Assembly: GCA_001311585.1 (NCBI GenBank)
Contig: BBBN01000071.1
Span: 1-7,554 of the forward strand
Reading direction: 5' to 3'
DNA: 7,554 nucleotides
Origin: Thermus sp. JCM 17653
Lineage (GTDB): Bacteria; Deinococcota; Deinococci; Deinococcales; Thermaceae
This document shows, piece after piece, positions 6,503 to 7,554 of this stretch; positions within the stretch are counted from its first letter, which is position 1; every line of letters begins with the position of its first letter. A program made the position numbers and the translations under genes. Under the pieces are notes generated by a model. It did no database searches, was not told the DNA's origin, and saw nothing but the letters and a program-made list of their open reading frames with translations.

Positions 6503-7548
6503 CACCGGGCCCGCTTCTTGTCCGCCTCGGCCTGAACCACCAGGGTGGAGCCGATCTCCCTGGCCCAGCGCTGGACCACCCCCGCAACCCGGTCGCGGAA
6601 GCGGCCGATCTCCAAGGGGGAGAGCAGCGTCACCTGGACCCCCTGGTTGCGCAGGTAAGCGATGGGGTCGGTGATCTCCACCTTGACCCCGATGGAGCTC
6701 AGGTACTTCAGGGCGCTCCCGTCGTCCATGCCCGCCCGGGCCAGGGCCTTCTGGTAGCGGGCGGCCTCGAGGGCGGCTTCCTGGATGGCCTTCTGTACCT
6801 CGGGCGGGAAGGTCCGCCAGGTTTGAGCGCTGGCGGCAAAAACGAGGGGATCGATGACGTAGTTCCACACCGTCAAGTAGCGCTGGCCCAGCTCCCAGAG
6901 CTTGTAAGGGATGATGACCCCCACGATGGGGTTCTCCTGCCCCTCAATGACCCCCTGCTGCAGGGCGGTCAGGGTCTCCGAGAAGTTCATGGAGGTGGGG
7001 TTGGCCCCCAAGGCCCGGAAGGTGTCGATGAAGATAGGGGCCCCCACCACCCGGATCTTGAGACCCGCCAGGTCCTCCGGGGTCCGGACGGGTCGCTTGG
7101 AGTTGGTGAGCTGTCGGTAGCCGTTCTCTCCCCAGGCCAAGGCTCCGCCCCGAGCTGCCTCAGGCGCTGGAAGATGGCTTTGCCGGCCTGGCCTTCCTCC
7201 ACCGCGTCCAGCTCCCTGTAGCTCGGGAAGAAGAAGGGCAGGTTGAAGAGGTTGAGCTCCTTCACCTGGGGCGACCAGTTGATGGTGGATCCGATGGCAA
7301 AGTCCGCCACCCCGGTGCGGAGGAGCTGGAACTCGTTGGTCTGCTGCCCGGCGAAGAGCTGGCCCGAGTAGTAGACCTTGATGTTCACCCGCCCCCCCCG
7401 TCTTCTCCGCCACCAGCTCGGCGAAGCGCTGGGCCCCCATGCCCCAGGCGGTGTTGGGGGCCACCACCACGGAGAGCTTGTACTCGCTCTTGAACTGCGC
7501 CGATGCAAGCCCTAAAAGCACCAGAACCCCTACCAGCCACCGCTTCAT
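6502..7548 (-). CDS. dctP: TRAP transporter periplasmic solute-binding protein DctP, two compensating frameshifts
   Basis: This is the extracytoplasmic receptor that captures the substrate and delivers it to DctQM. It opens with a signal peptide (MKRWLVGVLVLLGLASA, likely cut before Gln18). Residues 24-52 are in frame, then one extra base in the C8 run 7392-7399 throws the frame off and a missing base in 7148-7151 brings it back. The stretch between is correct in another frame, with VNIKVYYSGQLFAG and ELNLFNLPFFFPSYREL. Corrected length is 348 aa, typical of DctP. The DctP signature LAGLKIRVVGAPIFIDTFRA (161-180) carries Arg166, the residue that usually binds the substrate carboxylate, followed by TALQQGVIEGQENP. 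That favours a carboxylate substrate, identity unknown. GGCAGG abuts the ATG, too close for an ordinary ribosome site. The promoter, if this is the first gene, lies beyond the right edge. The TGA overlaps the dctQ ATG. Confidence 0.92.
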   Translation of the reverse strand: MKRWLVGVLVLLGLASAQFKSEYKLSVVVAPNTAWGMGAQRFAELVAEKTGGAGEHQGLLLGPALRRAADQRVPAPPHRGGGLCHRIHHQLVAPGEGAQPLQPALLLPELQGAGRGGGRPGRQSHLPAPEAARGGALAWGENGYRQLTNSKRPVRTPEDLAGLKIRVVGAPIFIDTFRALGANPTSMNFSETLTALQQGVIEGQENPIVGVIIPYKLWELGQRYLTVWNYVIDPLVFAASAQTWRTFPPEVQKAIQEAALEAARYQKALARAGMDDGSALKYLSSIGVKVEITDPIAYLRNQGVQVTLLSPLEIGRFRDRVAGVVQRWAREIGSTLVVQAEADKKRAR

Positions 7549-7554
7549 CCTGCC

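Noticed and set aside
6424..7221. 265-codon plus-strand open frame
   Set aside because: It lies antisense to dctP and dctQ, whose family motifs are clear; long antisense frames are expected in GC-rich DNA.
1..7554. tRNA, rRNA, insertion sequences or other mobile elements
   Set aside because: I looked for transposase motifs, terminal inverted repeats and cloverleaf patterns and saw none.

Overview
The window looks like chromosome or megaplasmid DNA of a Thermus species or close relative. The evidence is very high GC, codons ending in G or C, a type I-E CRISPR repeat nearly identical to the one I recall from Thermus thermophilus (starts GTAGTCCCCACG, ends ATGGACCG), and a Cas3 start whose nuclease residues fall at H24/H69/D70, as I recall for T. 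thermophilus Cas3.

Layout: (1) 1-1194, minus strand: a WYL-domain HTH regulator followed, with a 4-nt ATGA overlap, by cas3. Cas3 leaves the window at its His-Asp motif, so the rest of the type I-E cas operon should lie beyond the left edge. (2) 1195-1384: a 190-bp divergent control region. It holds the presumed leaderless promoter of the regulator-cas3 operon and the leader of the CRISPR array, with two inverted repeats that each have a 27-nt spacer. (3) 1385-3674, read rightwards: a CRISPR array of 38 identical 29-bp repeats and 37 spacers (31-34 nt). (4) 3678-7548, minus strand: a tight operon of a TRAP transporter (dctP periplasmic receptor, dctQ small membrane subunit, dctM large membrane subunit) followed 9 nt later by an MFS permease. 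The permease stop codon is 3 bp from the last CRISPR repeat, so array and transporter operon converge.

The regulator-cas3 operon and the array form one defence unit served by a shared intergenic region. The array would be transcribed and processed into crRNAs (5' handle AUGGACCG) used by Cascade, with Cas3 degrading the target. The TRAP genes would import a small organic acid using an ion gradient; their substrate cannot be read from sequence.

The most striking anomaly is that every protein-coding gene is interrupted by single-base indels. I count 13 sites (12 deletions, 1 insertion), mostly in short G/C runs. Adding or removing one base at each site restores full-length proteins with intact family motifs and exact codon counts. 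This suggests sequencing or assembly error more than decay, yet 38 copies of the CRISPR repeat show no variation. I found no clearly new system. The points most worth checking are the WYL regulator coupled to cas3, the dyads in the leader, and the array running head-on into the transporter operon.
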